47,176 nucleotides of DNA from Pseudomonadota bacterium (GCA_018897105.1 JAHILF010000056.1:1-47176); one strand, 5' to 3'. Positions 24,556 through 33,587 are shown, counted from the stretch's first letter. The notes: generated by a model from the sequence alone, not told the origin. Numbers and translations are program-made.

Positions 24556-24995
24556 TTACCAACGTAATTCCTGGTAAATTTATCGAATCCGACCACAAAA
24601 GCTGTTGAGGCAGATGTTCGAGCGAATGTCACGTCCCTGATTTTTAATACCGAAAAAACAATCGTAAATTCGGAGTTCTTTTTAGTGTATAATACTGTAA
24701 AAGTCAAGGAATCAGAATTTTATGAGACAGCAGTCAGAAGTCATAATTTTGAAAAAAATTCTCCCGCATTCATCATATTCTCTGCTTAATTCTGGATTCT
24801 TTTCTCCTTAAAGTTGTTGGAAATATTGGCTAATTATTCATTAAAAACAACTAGTTACAGGCAAAAACCTTCTTGTTTAGTCGTGCAAAGATAAAGTTTT
24901 ACTGGTTATTCAAGTAGTTAGTTTGTTTTTGTCGATGTTCCGAATGCTTTGCTTTTATCCGAAAGTCCTTTCCCCAGCGCGTAATGCATCCTGCA

Positions 24996-25067
24996 GTAGG
25001 AGCGGGCCTTGCCCGCGATAACGGTGTTTTCACAATGCCAAAGGTCGCGGGCAAGGCCCGCTCCTAC
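24996..25067. repeat. REP-like perfect inverted repeat
   Basis: Two perfect 23-bp arms (24996-25018 and 25045-25067), containing GTAGGAGCGGGCC and its complement, flank a 26-bp loop. Sequences of this GGAGCGGGC-TTGCCCGC type are well known REP/BIME elements in proteobacteria, often mobilised by a separate RAYT transposase. None is encoded in the window. Confidence 0.85.
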
Positions 25068-25074
25068 CCCGCGA

Positions 25075-25118
25075 ACTTTCATGCTTCGTTGTTCCCGCTT
25101 GCGGAGATGGGGGTTAGC
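25075..25118 (+). repeat. Dispersed 44-bp module (copy 2)
   Basis: Inverted copy of 11524-11567 with a single mismatch in 44 bp, located 8 bp after the REP-like element. It starts ACTTTCATGC and ends GGTTAGC. The near-identity across 13.5 kb suggests recent movement or gene conversion. Confidence 0.8.
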
Positions 25119-25288
25119 TGAAACACAAAATTTATATTTTAGCAGCATAGCGACCCTAACGCTTTATTTCACAAACCACTTTTCAACACCCTTTCCTTGT
25201 ATTCTGACTCCTGACTCCTGTGACCCTGCTTTTTTTTTAATCCCTCCCATGAAATATTCTCTTACGTGCAAATAATTTAAAAGACTGA

Positions 25289-25318
25289 TTGACAATTTTC
25301 CAATTAGTGACAATTAAT
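25289..25318 (+). promoter_or_regulatory. Candidate promoter of the type I secretion operon
   Basis: A perfect -35 box TTGACA (25289-25294) is followed after 18 bp by ATTAAT (25313-25318), a 4-of-6 match to the -10 consensus. A second weaker pair (GTGACA with CATATC) lies just downstream. Either would give a leader of 60 nt or less before the TolC-like gene. The region is A/T-rich, so chance matches are possible. Confidence 0.4.
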
Positions 25319-25385
25319 ATCGAATTCGCATATCACCAGTTGATCTGCCTCGCATTAAAATAATACTTAACAATTTTAGGAAAAT

Positions 25386-26807
25386 ATGAAGGATAGTTGT
25401 CCATATTGTAATTTCGTACGTCTACTGATTGTGCTTCCTGCATTCATCGTCTGCTGTTTTCCCGCCATGGCATCCGCGGTCCGAGAAAAGATGGAAATTC
25501 CTTCGGAACCTCTGACCCTTGAGCAATGCATCAAAATTGCTCTGACCAACAGCCCTAAATTACAAGTTGCGGAGTATGAAGTTAAGAAAGCTGAAGATGA
25601 TGTCAAGATCACTACCGGTCGTTTTCTCCCCTCTATTTCCGCCTCGGCCCGATACGATGATCTCAGAAGCGTGGCAGCACAGGGCCCCTCGAACAGCGAT
25701 TATCTTGAAAACAGGACCAGAGTTTTCCGCCTTGCTGCCACCCAACCTCTTTTTGCCGGTTTTTCGATCTTCAGCACCTGGCAGAAGGCGAAACTGTATA
25801 AGGAAATCGCTGAAATCAGACGGCAATTCATCACCGCCAGCCATATCCTCGATATCAGAACCTCTTTTCTCAAACTGCTCAAGTCAAAGGAGGATGTGAG
25901 AAATTACACTGAGGCCGTGGTCCGTCTGGAAGAAGACCTCAAGGCTGCACAGGCGCGATACGAACGGCATTTCATTCCCCATGTTGATCTGCTTTCAACG
26001 GAAGTGGAACTGGCGGATATACGCCAGGTTCTGAGTCAGGCTGTCAACCAGACAAATGCCATCAGGGTTCACCTCAATGTCCTGCTTGGCCTGCCGCCTT
26101 CGCAGGACATTTATTATACAGGCAACCTCTCTGATTTCTCAATCGATGCGTCCTTATCTCTTGACGAATGTACGAGAATCGCACTCGACAAACGCCCGGA
26201 ATTGACCTTATTGGAAAAACAGGTTGAAATTGCTTTGAAGGACAAAAAGATAGCAAAATACAAATTTGCACCGCGGGTCGATTTGAGCGCCGCATATAAT
26301 CAGTATAAAACTGATTATAAATTCGATTTGTTTTCCTTTACAGGCCCTTACTCACCTGACCAGAAAAACGATTACTGGACAGTGGGTGTGACCATGAACT
26401 GGGATCTTTTTCAGGGTGGCAGCAAATATTATGAGTACAGCAAAACCCTGCATGAGATAACACGCCTCAAAGAGGAACTGGATGAACAGAAGAATTTCAT
26501 CTATGCGGAAGTAAAGGGCTATTATCTTGACCTCAAGGAGGCGGAAGGGAGAATTGACGTCACTAGAAAGACCATCAAACTGGCTAAGGAAAATTTTTAC
26601 AGCGCGCAGAAGAGGTATATGATCTCCCTGGGAACCCAACTGGAAGTCCTCAAGGCACATGAGCAGTTGATCAAGGCGGAGGTCAATGTCAATCAATCCA
26701 TGAATGACTATCAGATCGCCATGGCCATGCTCAAATTTGCCACCGGCGGCTGGTATCCCCTCGGCGGTTCCTCGTCTGAAACATATCTGACTTCCGGGCT
26801 TTATTAA
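25386..26807 (+). CDS. TolC-family outer-membrane channel of type I secretion
   Basis: 473 residues. A signal peptide with a hydrophobic core (LLIVLPAFIVCCFPAMASA, cleavage near residue 35) precedes LTLEQCIKIALTNSPKLQVA, the characteristic start of the first OEP repeat. The second repeat begins near residue 258 (LSLDECTRIALDKRPELTLL). Long helices forming the periplasmic tunnel and YTEAVVRLEEDL/YYLDLKEAEGRI segments complete the fold. As a trimer it would provide the outer-membrane exit for the adjacent PrtD- and HlyD-like proteins. The stop is 14 bp before the ATPase start, indicating one operon. Weak A-rich ribosome site (TTTTAGGAAAAT). Confidence 0.93.
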   Translation: MKDSCPYCNFVRLLIVLPAFIVCCFPAMASAVREKMEIPSEPLTLEQCIKIALTNSPKLQVAEYEVKKAEDDVKITTGRFLPSISASARYDDLRSVAAQGPSNSDYLENRTRVFRLAATQPLFAGFSIFSTWQKAKLYKEIAEIRRQFITASHILDIRTSFLKLLKSKEDVRNYTEAVVRLEEDLKAAQARYERHFIPHVDLLSTEVELADIRQVLSQAVNQTNAIRVHLNVLLGLPPSQDIYYTGNLSDFSIDASLSLDECTRIALDKRPELTLLEKQVEIALKDKKIAKYKFAPRVDLSAAYNQYKTDYKFDLFSFTGPYSPDQKNDYWTVGVTMNWDLFQGGSKYYEYSKTLHEITRLKEELDEQKNFIYAEVKGYYLDLKEAEGRIDVTRKTIKLAKENFYSAQKRYMISLGTQLEVLKAHEQLIKAEVNVNQSMNDYQIAMAMLKFATGGWYPLGGSSSETYLTSGLY

Positions 26808-26821
26808 TCAAGCGGAAAACA

Positions 26822-28522
26822 ATGAAAAAATTTCTTATTCTCTGGAAAAAATACTTTGTCTTTGCAGCGGTATTCAGCATGTTTATCAATCTGCTGCATC
26901 TCACCTTTCCAATTTACATGCTGTCCATCTATGACCGGGTATTGACCAGTTACAGCATGCCGACCCTGATGACCATCACGGCGGGCGCCCTATTTGCCTA
27001 TCTGGTCTTTGCCTGCCTGGATTTTTTGCGCAGCCGTCTGCTGGTCAGGGCCGGCATCGCCATCGATGAAACGCTGAGCGACACGGTGCTGAATGAGATG
27101 CTGAAGGACGCCTCGCGGCTGATCAAGACCGGTTCGGGCAGCGGACTGCGCGATGTGAACAGTTTGCGTAATTATTTCGCCGGCAATACGATTTTCTCCC
27201 TCTTTGATCTCCCTTGGGCGCCTATTTACCTGATAATCATCTTTTTCATGAACACGACACTGGGAACTGTGGCATTAGGCGGTGCCGTGGCCATTATCAT
27301 TCTGGGCATCTCCCAGGAAAAACTGACCAAAAAAGGACTGGACGAAGCAAACAAAAAAAACATGGATGTCCAGCGTTTTATCAATTCGACCATGCGCAAC
27401 GCCGAAGTAACTCGCTGCATGGGCATGCTCTCCGGTATCCGTGAAAGATGGCATCTGAAGAACCGGGCAGTTATTCAACAGCAGACCAAGGCCAGCCATG
27501 ATGCCGGAATGATTTCATCAATGACGAAAACCCTGCGCATGTCCATGCAGGTGTTTATTTACGGCATAGGCGCCTACCTTGTTCTGAAAAATGAATCAAC
27601 CCCCGGCATCATGATCGCCGCTTCCATCATCATGGGTAGGGCGCTTGCCCCTGTTGAACAAGTCATGGCCACCTGGAAACAGACCATTGAGGTACGCGGA
27701 TCCTACCAGCGGCTCGACCAGTTGCTGCAACGGGCCGAAAAAGATGAGTACATGGAGTTGCCGGCCCCCAAAGGTGCTCTTTCGGTGGAAAATGCCCTTT
27801 TGGTCATCGACGGAACGAGAAGGTTGCTTAATGGCGTCACCTTCTCTCTCAATGCCGGTGAATCCATGGGTCTCATCGGTCCCAGCGCTGCCGGCAAGTC
27901 AACTCTCTGCCGCGTTCTGATGGGCATCTGGCCGGCCATGCACGGCACGGTCCGGCTGGATGGGGCAGACATCTTCCAGTGGGACAAAGAACGCCTCGGA
28001 CCGTATATCGGTTATCTGCCGCAGGATGTTGAACTGTTCCCCGGCACGGTGAGTGAAAATATCGCCAGAATGGGAAATGTTGATCCGGACAAGGTAGTGG
28101 AGGCCGCCAAGAATGCCGGGGTGCATGAGATGATTCTCCGGCTGCCCCAGGGCTACAACACGGAAATCGGCGAAATGGGCCAGATGCTTTCCGGCGGGCA
28201 GCGGCAGCGTATCGGCCTTGCTCGGGCCATATATGGCCTGCCAAAATTTGTCATCCTGGATGAACCGAACTCCAATCTTGACGATGTGGGAGAGCAGGGT
28301 CTGTTGCGGGCACTGCAGATACTGAAGGAAAACTGCTCAACAGTCATTATGGTTACCCACAAGATAAGCATGCTTGCCAATATGGACAAAATTCTGCTGC
28401 TCAAGGATGGGGCCGTGGCCATGTTCGGCCTGCGTGATGATGTTTTCAAGGCCCTCGCTCCACAACAGAGTCCACCTCCGCAAAAGAAAATAACGCAGAC
28501 CAGAACTGTTCCTGTCGTTTGA
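26822..28522 (+). CDS. Type I secretion ABC transporter (PrtD-like)
   Basis: A 566-residue half-transporter: inner-membrane domain (~1-310, with FPIYMLSIYDRVLTSYS and later FDLPWAPIYLIIIFF typical of PrtD/AprD/RsaD exporters), then an ATPase with Walker A GPSAAGKSTLC, signature LSGGQRQRIGLARA, Walker B FVILDEPNSNLDD and H-loop VTHK. There is no N-terminal C39 peptidase or C39-like domain, matching exporters of RTX proteases, lipases and S-layer proteins rather than bacteriocins. It dimerises and energises export straight from cytosol to exterior, with the TolC- and HlyD-like neighbours. Confidence 0.95.
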   Translation: MKKFLILWKKYFVFAAVFSMFINLLHLTFPIYMLSIYDRVLTSYSMPTLMTITAGALFAYLVFACLDFLRSRLLVRAGIAIDETLSDTVLNEMLKDASRLIKTGSGSGLRDVNSLRNYFAGNTIFSLFDLPWAPIYLIIIFFMNTTLGTVALGGAVAIIILGISQEKLTKKGLDEANKKNMDVQRFINSTMRNAEVTRCMGMLSGIRERWHLKNRAVIQQQTKASHDAGMISSMTKTLRMSMQVFIYGIGAYLVLKNESTPGIMIAASIIMGRALAPVEQVMATWKQTIEVRGSYQRLDQLLQRAEKDEYMELPAPKGALSVENALLVIDGTRRLLNGVTFSLNAGESMGLIGPSAAGKSTLCRVLMGIWPAMHGTVRLDGADIFQWDKERLGPYIGYLPQDVELFPGTVSENIARMGNVDPDKVVEAAKNAGVHEMILRLPQGYNTEIGEMGQMLSGGQRQRIGLARAIYGLPKFVILDEPNSNLDDVGEQGLLRALQILKENCSTVIMVTHKISMLANMDKILLLKDGAVAMFGLRDDVFKALAPQQSPPPQKKITQTRTVPVV

Positions 28523-28575
28523 AGGTCTTCCAACAAAAATTAACAGTACATCCGTAATATAGCGAAATTAAAAGC

Positions 28576-30000
28576 ATGGATACAGAACTGAAACAGACTT
28601 CCGAAGGTTCGGAAAAAAAACTGCCCGCACCTTCCCCTGCCGAAAAAGAAGGTTCTCTTGCTGACATTGTGAAAGAGCCTGTCATTGAAGCGCATCAGGA
28701 TATTAATCTCTCCTCTGATCCGAAGCCGGTTATCATGGCAGGCATCTTGGTCATTGCACTTTTTTTCGGGGGCCTTGGAATCTGGGCCGCCTTTTTCCCT
28801 TTCAGCGGCGCCATCATTGCGTCCGGCATCACCAAGGTATCAACGGAACGGCAGACTATCCAACATCTTGAAGGCGGCATTGTTGATAAAATTAATGTGC
28901 GTGACGGTGATCATGTACAAAAAGGGGACACCCTTATCAGTCTTAAAAACAGCCAGATCGATTCCTCCGTCAGTCTCCTGCAGGGGCAGCTGTTGGCAAA
29001 GCTTGCGGAAAAAGCACGGCTGGAAGCGGAAAAAAGTGGCGCTTCTGAAATCGTCTGGTCTCCGGAATTGCTGGAAAGCCCGGAAAATATGACGGCACAA
29101 AAAGCAATGGCGGACCAGGTGGATATTTTTCTGACCCGCAAACAGGAAGTTCAAGGTAAGATCAATCTCTATGAGTCACAGATCGAACAGCTGCAAAAAG
29201 AGATAGTCGGACTCCAGGAAGATCTCCAGACAAAAGATGAGATCCTGGCCAATTTTAATGAGGAGTACAAGGCAAAAGAGGAACTCTACCAGGAAAGGTA
29301 TATCGACAAGGTCCAGATTCTGGAAATGCAGCGCCGCATTTCTGAACTCAAGGGCACCTCCGCCAGATTCCGCCAGACCATAGCCGGCAATCACAACAAA
29401 CTGGAAGAGCTCAAGCTGCAGATCACCGATCTTCACAATGTATACAAGGAAAATGCCGCTACCAACTTTGGCAAGACAAACGATAATATATTTTCCATCA
29501 GGGAACAGCTTACTCCTCTCCTTGACGCACAAAGCCGCATGGGCATAACTGCGCCGGTAAGCGGTATTGTCATCAATCTCACCGTCCACTCCGAGGAAGG
29601 GGGAGTTATTCTGCCACGAGCCCCAATTCTTGATATTGTCCCGGAAAACGCCGAGCTGATCCTTGCCGCCCAAATAGGCCTTAATGAAATTACCAAAGTA
29701 CATGTGGGACAGGACGTCCTGGTCCAGTTGAGCGCCTTCAACAGGCGCAAAGTCCCTCTCATCCCGGGCAAGGTTGTCTACGTGTCGGCTGACCAGGCAA
29801 CCGAAAACACACCAAGGGGACCCCAGTCTTTTTATGAGGTCTCGGTAACCATAGACAAAGAAGAACTGGAAAAGCATGATGCATACCTGAGCCCCGGCAT
29901 GCCGGCTGTCTGTTTTATTACCACGGAAAAACGGACGATTCTGCAATATCTGCTGGAGCCGATATTAGAAAATTTGGATAGGTCGTTGAAGGAAAGTTGA
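28576..30000 (+). CDS. Type I secretion membrane-fusion protein (HlyD/PrtE-like)
   Basis: 474 residues: a cytoplasmic Pro/Glu-rich tail of ~50 residues, a single membrane anchor (MAGILVIALFFGGLGIWAAF), the half-lipoyl motif IQHLEGGIVDKINVRDGD, a long coiled-coil hairpin (~115-310, e.g. YESQIEQLQKEIVGLQEDL), the second half-lipoyl region (ITAPVSGIVINLTVHSEEGG) and a beta-barrel with VSADQATENTPRGP. Bridges the ABC protein and the TolC-like channel. The cytoplasmic tail is somewhat longer than usual for PrtE relatives and might contact substrate. It begins 53 bp after the ATPase gene. Confidence 0.94.
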   Translation: MDTELKQTSEGSEKKLPAPSPAEKEGSLADIVKEPVIEAHQDINLSSDPKPVIMAGILVIALFFGGLGIWAAFFPFSGAIIASGITKVSTERQTIQHLEGGIVDKINVRDGDHVQKGDTLISLKNSQIDSSVSLLQGQLLAKLAEKARLEAEKSGASEIVWSPELLESPENMTAQKAMADQVDIFLTRKQEVQGKINLYESQIEQLQKEIVGLQEDLQTKDEILANFNEEYKAKEELYQERYIDKVQILEMQRRISELKGTSARFRQTIAGNHNKLEELKLQITDLHNVYKENAATNFGKTNDNIFSIREQLTPLLDAQSRMGITAPVSGIVINLTVHSEEGGVILPRAPILDIVPENAELILAAQIGLNEITKVHVGQDVLVQLSAFNRRKVPLIPGKVVYVSADQATENTPRGPQSFYEVSVTIDKEELEKHDAYLSPGMPAVCFITTEKRTILQYLLEPILENLDRSLKES

Positions 30001-30068
30001 AAATGCTAATTTCAGTTTCAGTATGGCGGTAAGCCTTTGCCGCAATATTGTCTCTCAAGGAGGAATAA

Positions 30069-30269
30069 ATGGAAAAACAGGGCACTATTACAATAAATAA
30101 CAAGGAATATATAATCGAAAACCTCGACGACAATGCCAAGGCACAGCTGCTTTCAATTCAAATGTGTGATCAGGAAATAGCGCGACATAAAGCACAGATG
30201 GCAATCGCGGAAACAGCCAAAATGGCTTATTCCAGAGCGTTGATCGAGGCTGTGGAAAGCGAACATTAA
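30069..30269 (+). CDS. Small conserved protein of type I secretion loci (DUF6447-like)
   Basis: 66 residues beginning TITINNKEYIIENLDDNAK, followed by an amphipathic helix rich in Gln/Ala (QEIARHKAQMAIAETAK). It has a strong AAGGAGG and starts 68 bp after the membrane-fusion gene in the same direction, so it is a real gene and probably in the operon. The pattern (NGKEY..D.L...AK.QL...Q..DQEI..L) matches small DUF6447-type proteins I recall from near type I secretion genes; the name is from memory and not checked. It is soluble, with no signal peptide. Role unknown: possibly a secretion chaperone or regulator. Confidence 0.75.
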   Translation: MEKQGTITINNKEYIIENLDDNAKAQLLSIQMCDQEIARHKAQMAIAETAKMAYSRALIEAVESEH

Positions 30270-30282
30270 GGGATTTTTTTAT

Positions 30283-31758
30283 TTATTCCCGTCGTGTTAG
30301 ATCCGAACAGGGATCGCAGGCTTCCCCTTTCAGATGAAAAAACAATTTCAGTCCCTTTTTCACCGTCTCGGAAAATATTTTCGGGGAAAAGTAATTGCCG
30401 GCAACCCTTTTATTGATCTCTGCCAGGGTTGGGTAGGGATGAACAGCACCAACCAGGGTGCTGAGTTTGGTTTTACCGTTTAAAATGGCCACCCATTCGC
30501 TGATCAACTCGCCGGCATGGGGACCGCAGATCTGCACGCCGATTGGTTTTTCCTTGTCATCCAGGATCATCTTGATTCTGCCGACCTGCTCACCCTCAGC
30601 CAGGCTGCGGTCGTTGGCTGCAAATTCCTCACCCCACACCTGGTAATCGATGTCCACGGCCTTTGCCGCCTTCTCATTCATGCCGATGGAGGCAAGCTCC
30701 GGATCGGCATAGGTGCACCAGGGCATCCAGGTGTAATCAGTCTTGCGGGGCAGATGAAAAATGGCGTTGCTGACGACAATGCCGCCTTCATAGCCAGCCG
30801 CATGGGTGAACTGGAAGCTGCCGTTGATATCTCCCGGCGCATAGATATGTTTGTGATTGGTCCGCAGACGGTTATCAACGGCAATGCCGCGTTTATCGTG
30901 CGCGATGCCAATCTCGGCTAAGCCAAGCCCGTCCACATTGGGGGATCGGCCCAGGGCCACCAGCAGGGTATCAACCTTGAGGACCACCTCGCGGCCCTCG
31001 GCATCGATAAGCTTCACCTCTTTTGCCGCCCCCAGATCACGGGTGCCGAGAACCTTGGCGTTGAGATAAAATTCCACCCCCTCCTCTGCCATCACCTGCA
31101 TGACCAGATCCGCCATGTCCTTGTCTTCCTTGCTGAGGATCTGCCCACTGCGCTGGATGACGAAAACCTTGGTGCCCAGCCGGTTGAAGGCCTGGGCCAT
31201 TTCAATGGCAATGGGGCCGGCGCCGAAGACCGCCATCGAAGCGGGCAGAGTGTCGAGATAAAATATTTCCTTGTTGGTGATAAAAGGAGTCGTTGCAAGT
31301 CCGGGAATGGGTGCCGGAGCAGGGGATGAACCGGTGGCAATGACCCATGATTTGGCCGAATAGCTCCTGCCGTTGAGCGAAATGGCATGCTCGTCAATAA
31401 AGCGGGGTGAGCCGAACTCCACCTTTGCCCCCAGCTTACAGAAGCGTTCCACCGAGTCGTGTTGCTGGATGGTGGCAATGACCGACTTGATCCGATCCCG
31501 CACCCGGCCAAAATCAACCGGTGGCACCGTTATCTCGGGCAGCCCGTAGTGTGCCGCCTTTTTCATGGTCTGGTAGACATGGGCCGAATGGATAAGGGTC
31601 TTGCTGGGCACGCAGCCAAAATGGAGACAATCGCCGCCCAGCTCCGGTTCTTTTTCAACCAGCAGGGTTTTCGCGCCGAGCTGCGCCGCCCCGGCGGTGA
31701 CGGTCAACCCAGCCGCGCCGCCGCCGATGACGCCGAGATCAAAATCAAACTTTGTCAT
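30283..31758 (-). CDS. FAD-dependent pyridine nucleotide-disulfide oxidoreductase (mercuric-reductase-like)
   Basis: A 491-residue flavoprotein. FAD motif VIGGGAAGL near residue 10, redox-active disulfide GGDCLHFGCVPSK (C44/C49), NAD(P) motif FGAGPIAIEMAQAF, second FAD motif YAPGDINGSFQFTHAA, and dimerisation domain with HPYPTLAE (the catalytic His-Glu). This is the dihydrolipoamide dehydrogenase / mercuric reductase family; there is no N-terminal HMA domain and no C-terminal cysteine pair, so mercury reduction is unlikely. The ATG at 31758 has AGGTGG six bases upstream and overlaps the TVP38 gene stop. Pairing with a TVP38-family membrane protein is a recurrent, unexplained arrangement, so it may act on a membrane-related thiol or quinone. 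Confidence 0.9.
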   Translation of the reverse strand: MTKFDFDLGVIGGGAAGLTVTAGAAQLGAKTLLVEKEPELGGDCLHFGCVPSKTLIHSAHVYQTMKKAAHYGLPEITVPPVDFGRVRDRIKSVIATIQQHDSVERFCKLGAKVEFGSPRFIDEHAISLNGRSYSAKSWVIATGSSPAPAPIPGLATTPFITNKEIFYLDTLPASMAVFGAGPIAIEMAQAFNRLGTKVFVIQRSGQILSKEDKDMADLVMQVMAEEGVEFYLNAKVLGTRDLGAAKEVKLIDAEGREVVLKVDTLLVALGRSPNVDGLGLAEIGIAHDKRGIAVDNRLRTNHKHIYAPGDINGSFQFTHAAGYEGGIVVSNAIFHLPRKTDYTWMPWCTYADPELASIGMNEKAAKAVDIDYQVWGEEFAANDRSLAEGEQVGRIKMILDDKEKPIGVQICGPHAGELISEWVAILNGKTKLSTLVGAVHPYPTLAEINKRVAGNYFSPKIFSETVKKGLKLFFHLKGEACDPCSDLTRRE

Positions 31759-32458
31759 TTTTTCCACCTTTTCTCTGGCGAAAAACGCCCATGATCTTTT
31801 TTACGGTTAGCGGAAACAGCCCCAGCAGGGCAAAAGAGGCTATAAGACTGGGCGAGAGGATGCTGGACACGGATTCAATCTTGGCAAGCTCCTTGCCCGC
31901 ATTGACATAGACAATGGTGCCGGGCAGCATGCCGATCTGCGAGACCCAGTAATACTGGAAAAGTGAGATTCGGGTCATCCCCATGGCCAGATTGATGAGA
32001 AAAAATGGGAAGGCGGGCACCAGTCGCATGGTGAAGAGGTAAAACCCGCCCTCCTGCTCAATGCCGTTGTTGATCGCTGCCAGCCGGTCGCCGAATTTTT
32101 TCTGCACCCAATCTCTCAGCAGAAAACGGGACACCACACAGGCCAGGGTTGCCCCGATGGTGCTGGCAAAGGAGATAGCCACCGTCCCAACCACCAGACC
32201 GAACAACGCCCCGCCGGCGAGCGTCATGATAACCGCCCCGGGGAGGGAAAGGGCTGTCACCAGGATATAGATCAGCATGTAGGAGGCAATGACTGCCAGG
32301 GGCCTTGCCGCATACAGCTCGGCAAAACGCGCATGGGATTGCTGCAGATAGTCCAGGGTCAGGTACTGCCCCAACCCCAGGTATTTGAAGGCCGCAATGC
32401 AGATGATGATCAGCGCCACAATGGCCGCTTTTTTGGCAACTTGCCTATTTACTTTCAT
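31745..32458 (-). CDS. TVP38/TMEM64-family membrane protein
   Basis: 237 residues with five or six membrane segments. Family marks are the GAVIMTLAGGALFGLVVG segment and RLVPAFPFFLINLAMG, the SNARE-associated/DedA-like re-entrant motif. This family includes proteins linked to lipid transport or scrambling; no substrate can be assigned here. The start overlaps the glucokinase stop by 14 bp and its end overlaps the oxidoreductase start, so the three genes are translationally coupled. Confidence 0.9.
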   Translation of the reverse strand: MKVNRQVAKKAAIVALIIICIAAFKYLGLGQYLTLDYLQQSHARFAELYAARPLAVIASYMLIYILVTALSLPGAVIMTLAGGALFGLVVGTVAISFASTIGATLACVVSRFLLRDWVQKKFGDRLAAINNGIEQEGGFYLFTMRLVPAFPFFLINLAMGMTRISLFQYYWVSQIGMLPGTIVYVNAGKELAKIESVSSILSPSLIASFALLGLFPLTVKKIMGVFRQRKGGKNDKV

Positions 32459-33446
32459 TTATCCGCAAACCATAGGCCGCGGCGCCGATCAAGGCGGCCT
32501 TGGGGTTGATGATAACCGATATTGGAATATCCGCCACTAGGCCGGACATCTTCCCTTTGCTGGCAAAGCGTTTGACAAAATCCTCATGCTGCAGCAGGGA
32601 GAGAATTCTCAGGGGGATGCCGCCGCCGATATAGATGCCGCCGGTGGCAAACACGGTCACGGCCAGGTTACCGCACGCTTCGGCCAGAATACCGGTAAAA
32701 AGGCGCATGGCCTCAAAGCAGATCGGACATCTTTCCCCCGGCCCCAGCGCAGCCTGCACAATCACCGGGGTGGGATCAACGGCTCCGTGTAGTTCCGCAC
32801 GCAGCCAGTCGGATTCGGCAAACCCACCTGTCTCAATCAGAAATCGATAAATATTGGGCAGCCCCGAGCCGGAACAGAGCGATTCAAAGCTTGGACTGAT
32901 ACCATGATTAAGCAGGAAACCCAACAACTCCAGTTCTTCATAGTTAGCCGGAGAAAATGCAGCATGGCCCCCTTCGGAAGGGCAGGCCATATAACCGCTG
33001 CCATCCCAGATACAGAAAGCGATGCCCAGCCCGGTGCCCGGCGCTACCACACCCAGCGCCCCCTTGTCCTGCCGGGTGCCGCGCTGGAGAACAAGCAGAT
33101 CATTATCCGTCAAATGCGGGAGGGAACCGGCAACGGCCACCAGGTCGTTGATAATATCAACCCTGTCCAGGGCAAACTGCTCGGCAATATCACTGCCGAC
33201 TATCTCCCAGGGGAGATTGGTCAGCTTCACCCGGTTGTTTAATACCGGACCGGCCACCCCGAAACAGGCGCGATCCGGCTGCAGCTTTACCTTTTGCAAA
33301 AAGGCTGTAAGCAGTTGCGCAAAGGATTCATAATCCAGGTTTGCCAGGGTAACCTGGTGCATGGGACGGCTTAAACCTTGATCAGCGACAAAGATAGCCA
33401 GATTCGTCTTGGTGCCGCCTATGTCGGCGGCGAGGAGATATGTCAT
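32445..33446 (-). CDS. glk: Glucokinase
   Basis: A 333-residue ATP-dependent glucokinase, phosphorylating glucose to glucose 6-phosphate. The phosphate-binding start LLAADIGGTKTNLAIF, the glucose-contact region LTNLPWEI.GSD, DLVAVAGSLP, the ATP site GVVAPGTGLGIAF and CPSEGGHAAFSP fit the Glk family, as does GGIYIGGGIPLRIL. The start at 33446 (MTYLLAAD) is chosen because it aligns with other Glk N-termini; a longer frame reaches 33491. With zwf and gnd just upstream on the same strand it makes an oxidative pentose phosphate set. A damaged glucoamylase gene lies between, which would once have supplied glucose. Confidence 0.92.
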   Translation of the reverse strand: MTYLLAADIGGTKTNLAIFVADQGLSRPMHQVTLANLDYESFAQLLTAFLQKVKLQPDRACFGVAGPVLNNRVKLTNLPWEIVGSDIAEQFALDRVDIINDLVAVAGSLPHLTDNDLLVLQRGTRQDKGALGVVAPGTGLGIAFCIWDGSGYMACPSEGGHAAFSPANYEELELLGFLLNHGISPSFESLCSGSGLPNIYRFLIETGGFAESDWLRAELHGAVDPTPVIVQAALGPGERCPICFEAMRLFTGILAEACGNLAVTVFATGGIYIGGGIPLRILSLLQHEDFVKRFASKGKMSGLVADIPISVIINPKAALIGAAAYGLRINESK

Positions 33447-33506
33447 GTTCAGTTCTGAATTGAAAGTTTGGTTACATTTTAATAAACTCACAACAAGTCA
33501 TTTTTC

Positions 33507-33587
33507 TACCACAGAGCACACAGAGATCACAGAGAAATATTTTTATTACAGTCAGTTAACTCTGTGTGCTCTATGCTCTCTGTGGTT
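33507..33587. repeat. CACAGAG inverted-repeat element (copy 1)
   Basis: Left arm ACCACAGAGCACACAGAGAT from ~33508 and the inverted CTCTGTGTGCTCT...CTCTGTGGTTA on the right enclose a short ATTTTTATTACAGTCAG loop. A second copy with the same loop lies at 38107-38186. It is non-coding and can fold into a long hairpin. Confidence 0.75.

Larger units (their letters stand above)
24556..25288. other. Long non-coding divergent region with several repeat types
   Basis: This gap of over 700 bp between the divergent glycan and secretion operons has no convincing gene. It contains purine heptads GAGACAG, CAGTCAG, AAGTCAT (24724-24744), weaker pyrimidine tracts (24777-24808), a perfect REP-like inverted pair (24996-25067), a 44-bp dispersed module (25075-25118) and the heptads TATTCTG, ACTCCTG, ACTCCTG (25200-25220). 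A TTGACT at about 24704-24709 on the minus strand might be a -35 element for the glycan operon, but no good -10 accompanies it. Confidence 0.6.

Noticed and set aside
30283-31758. Mercuric reductase
   Set aside because: It has the general flavin-disulfide fold but no HMA domain and no C-terminal vicinal cysteines, and no mer genes are nearby.
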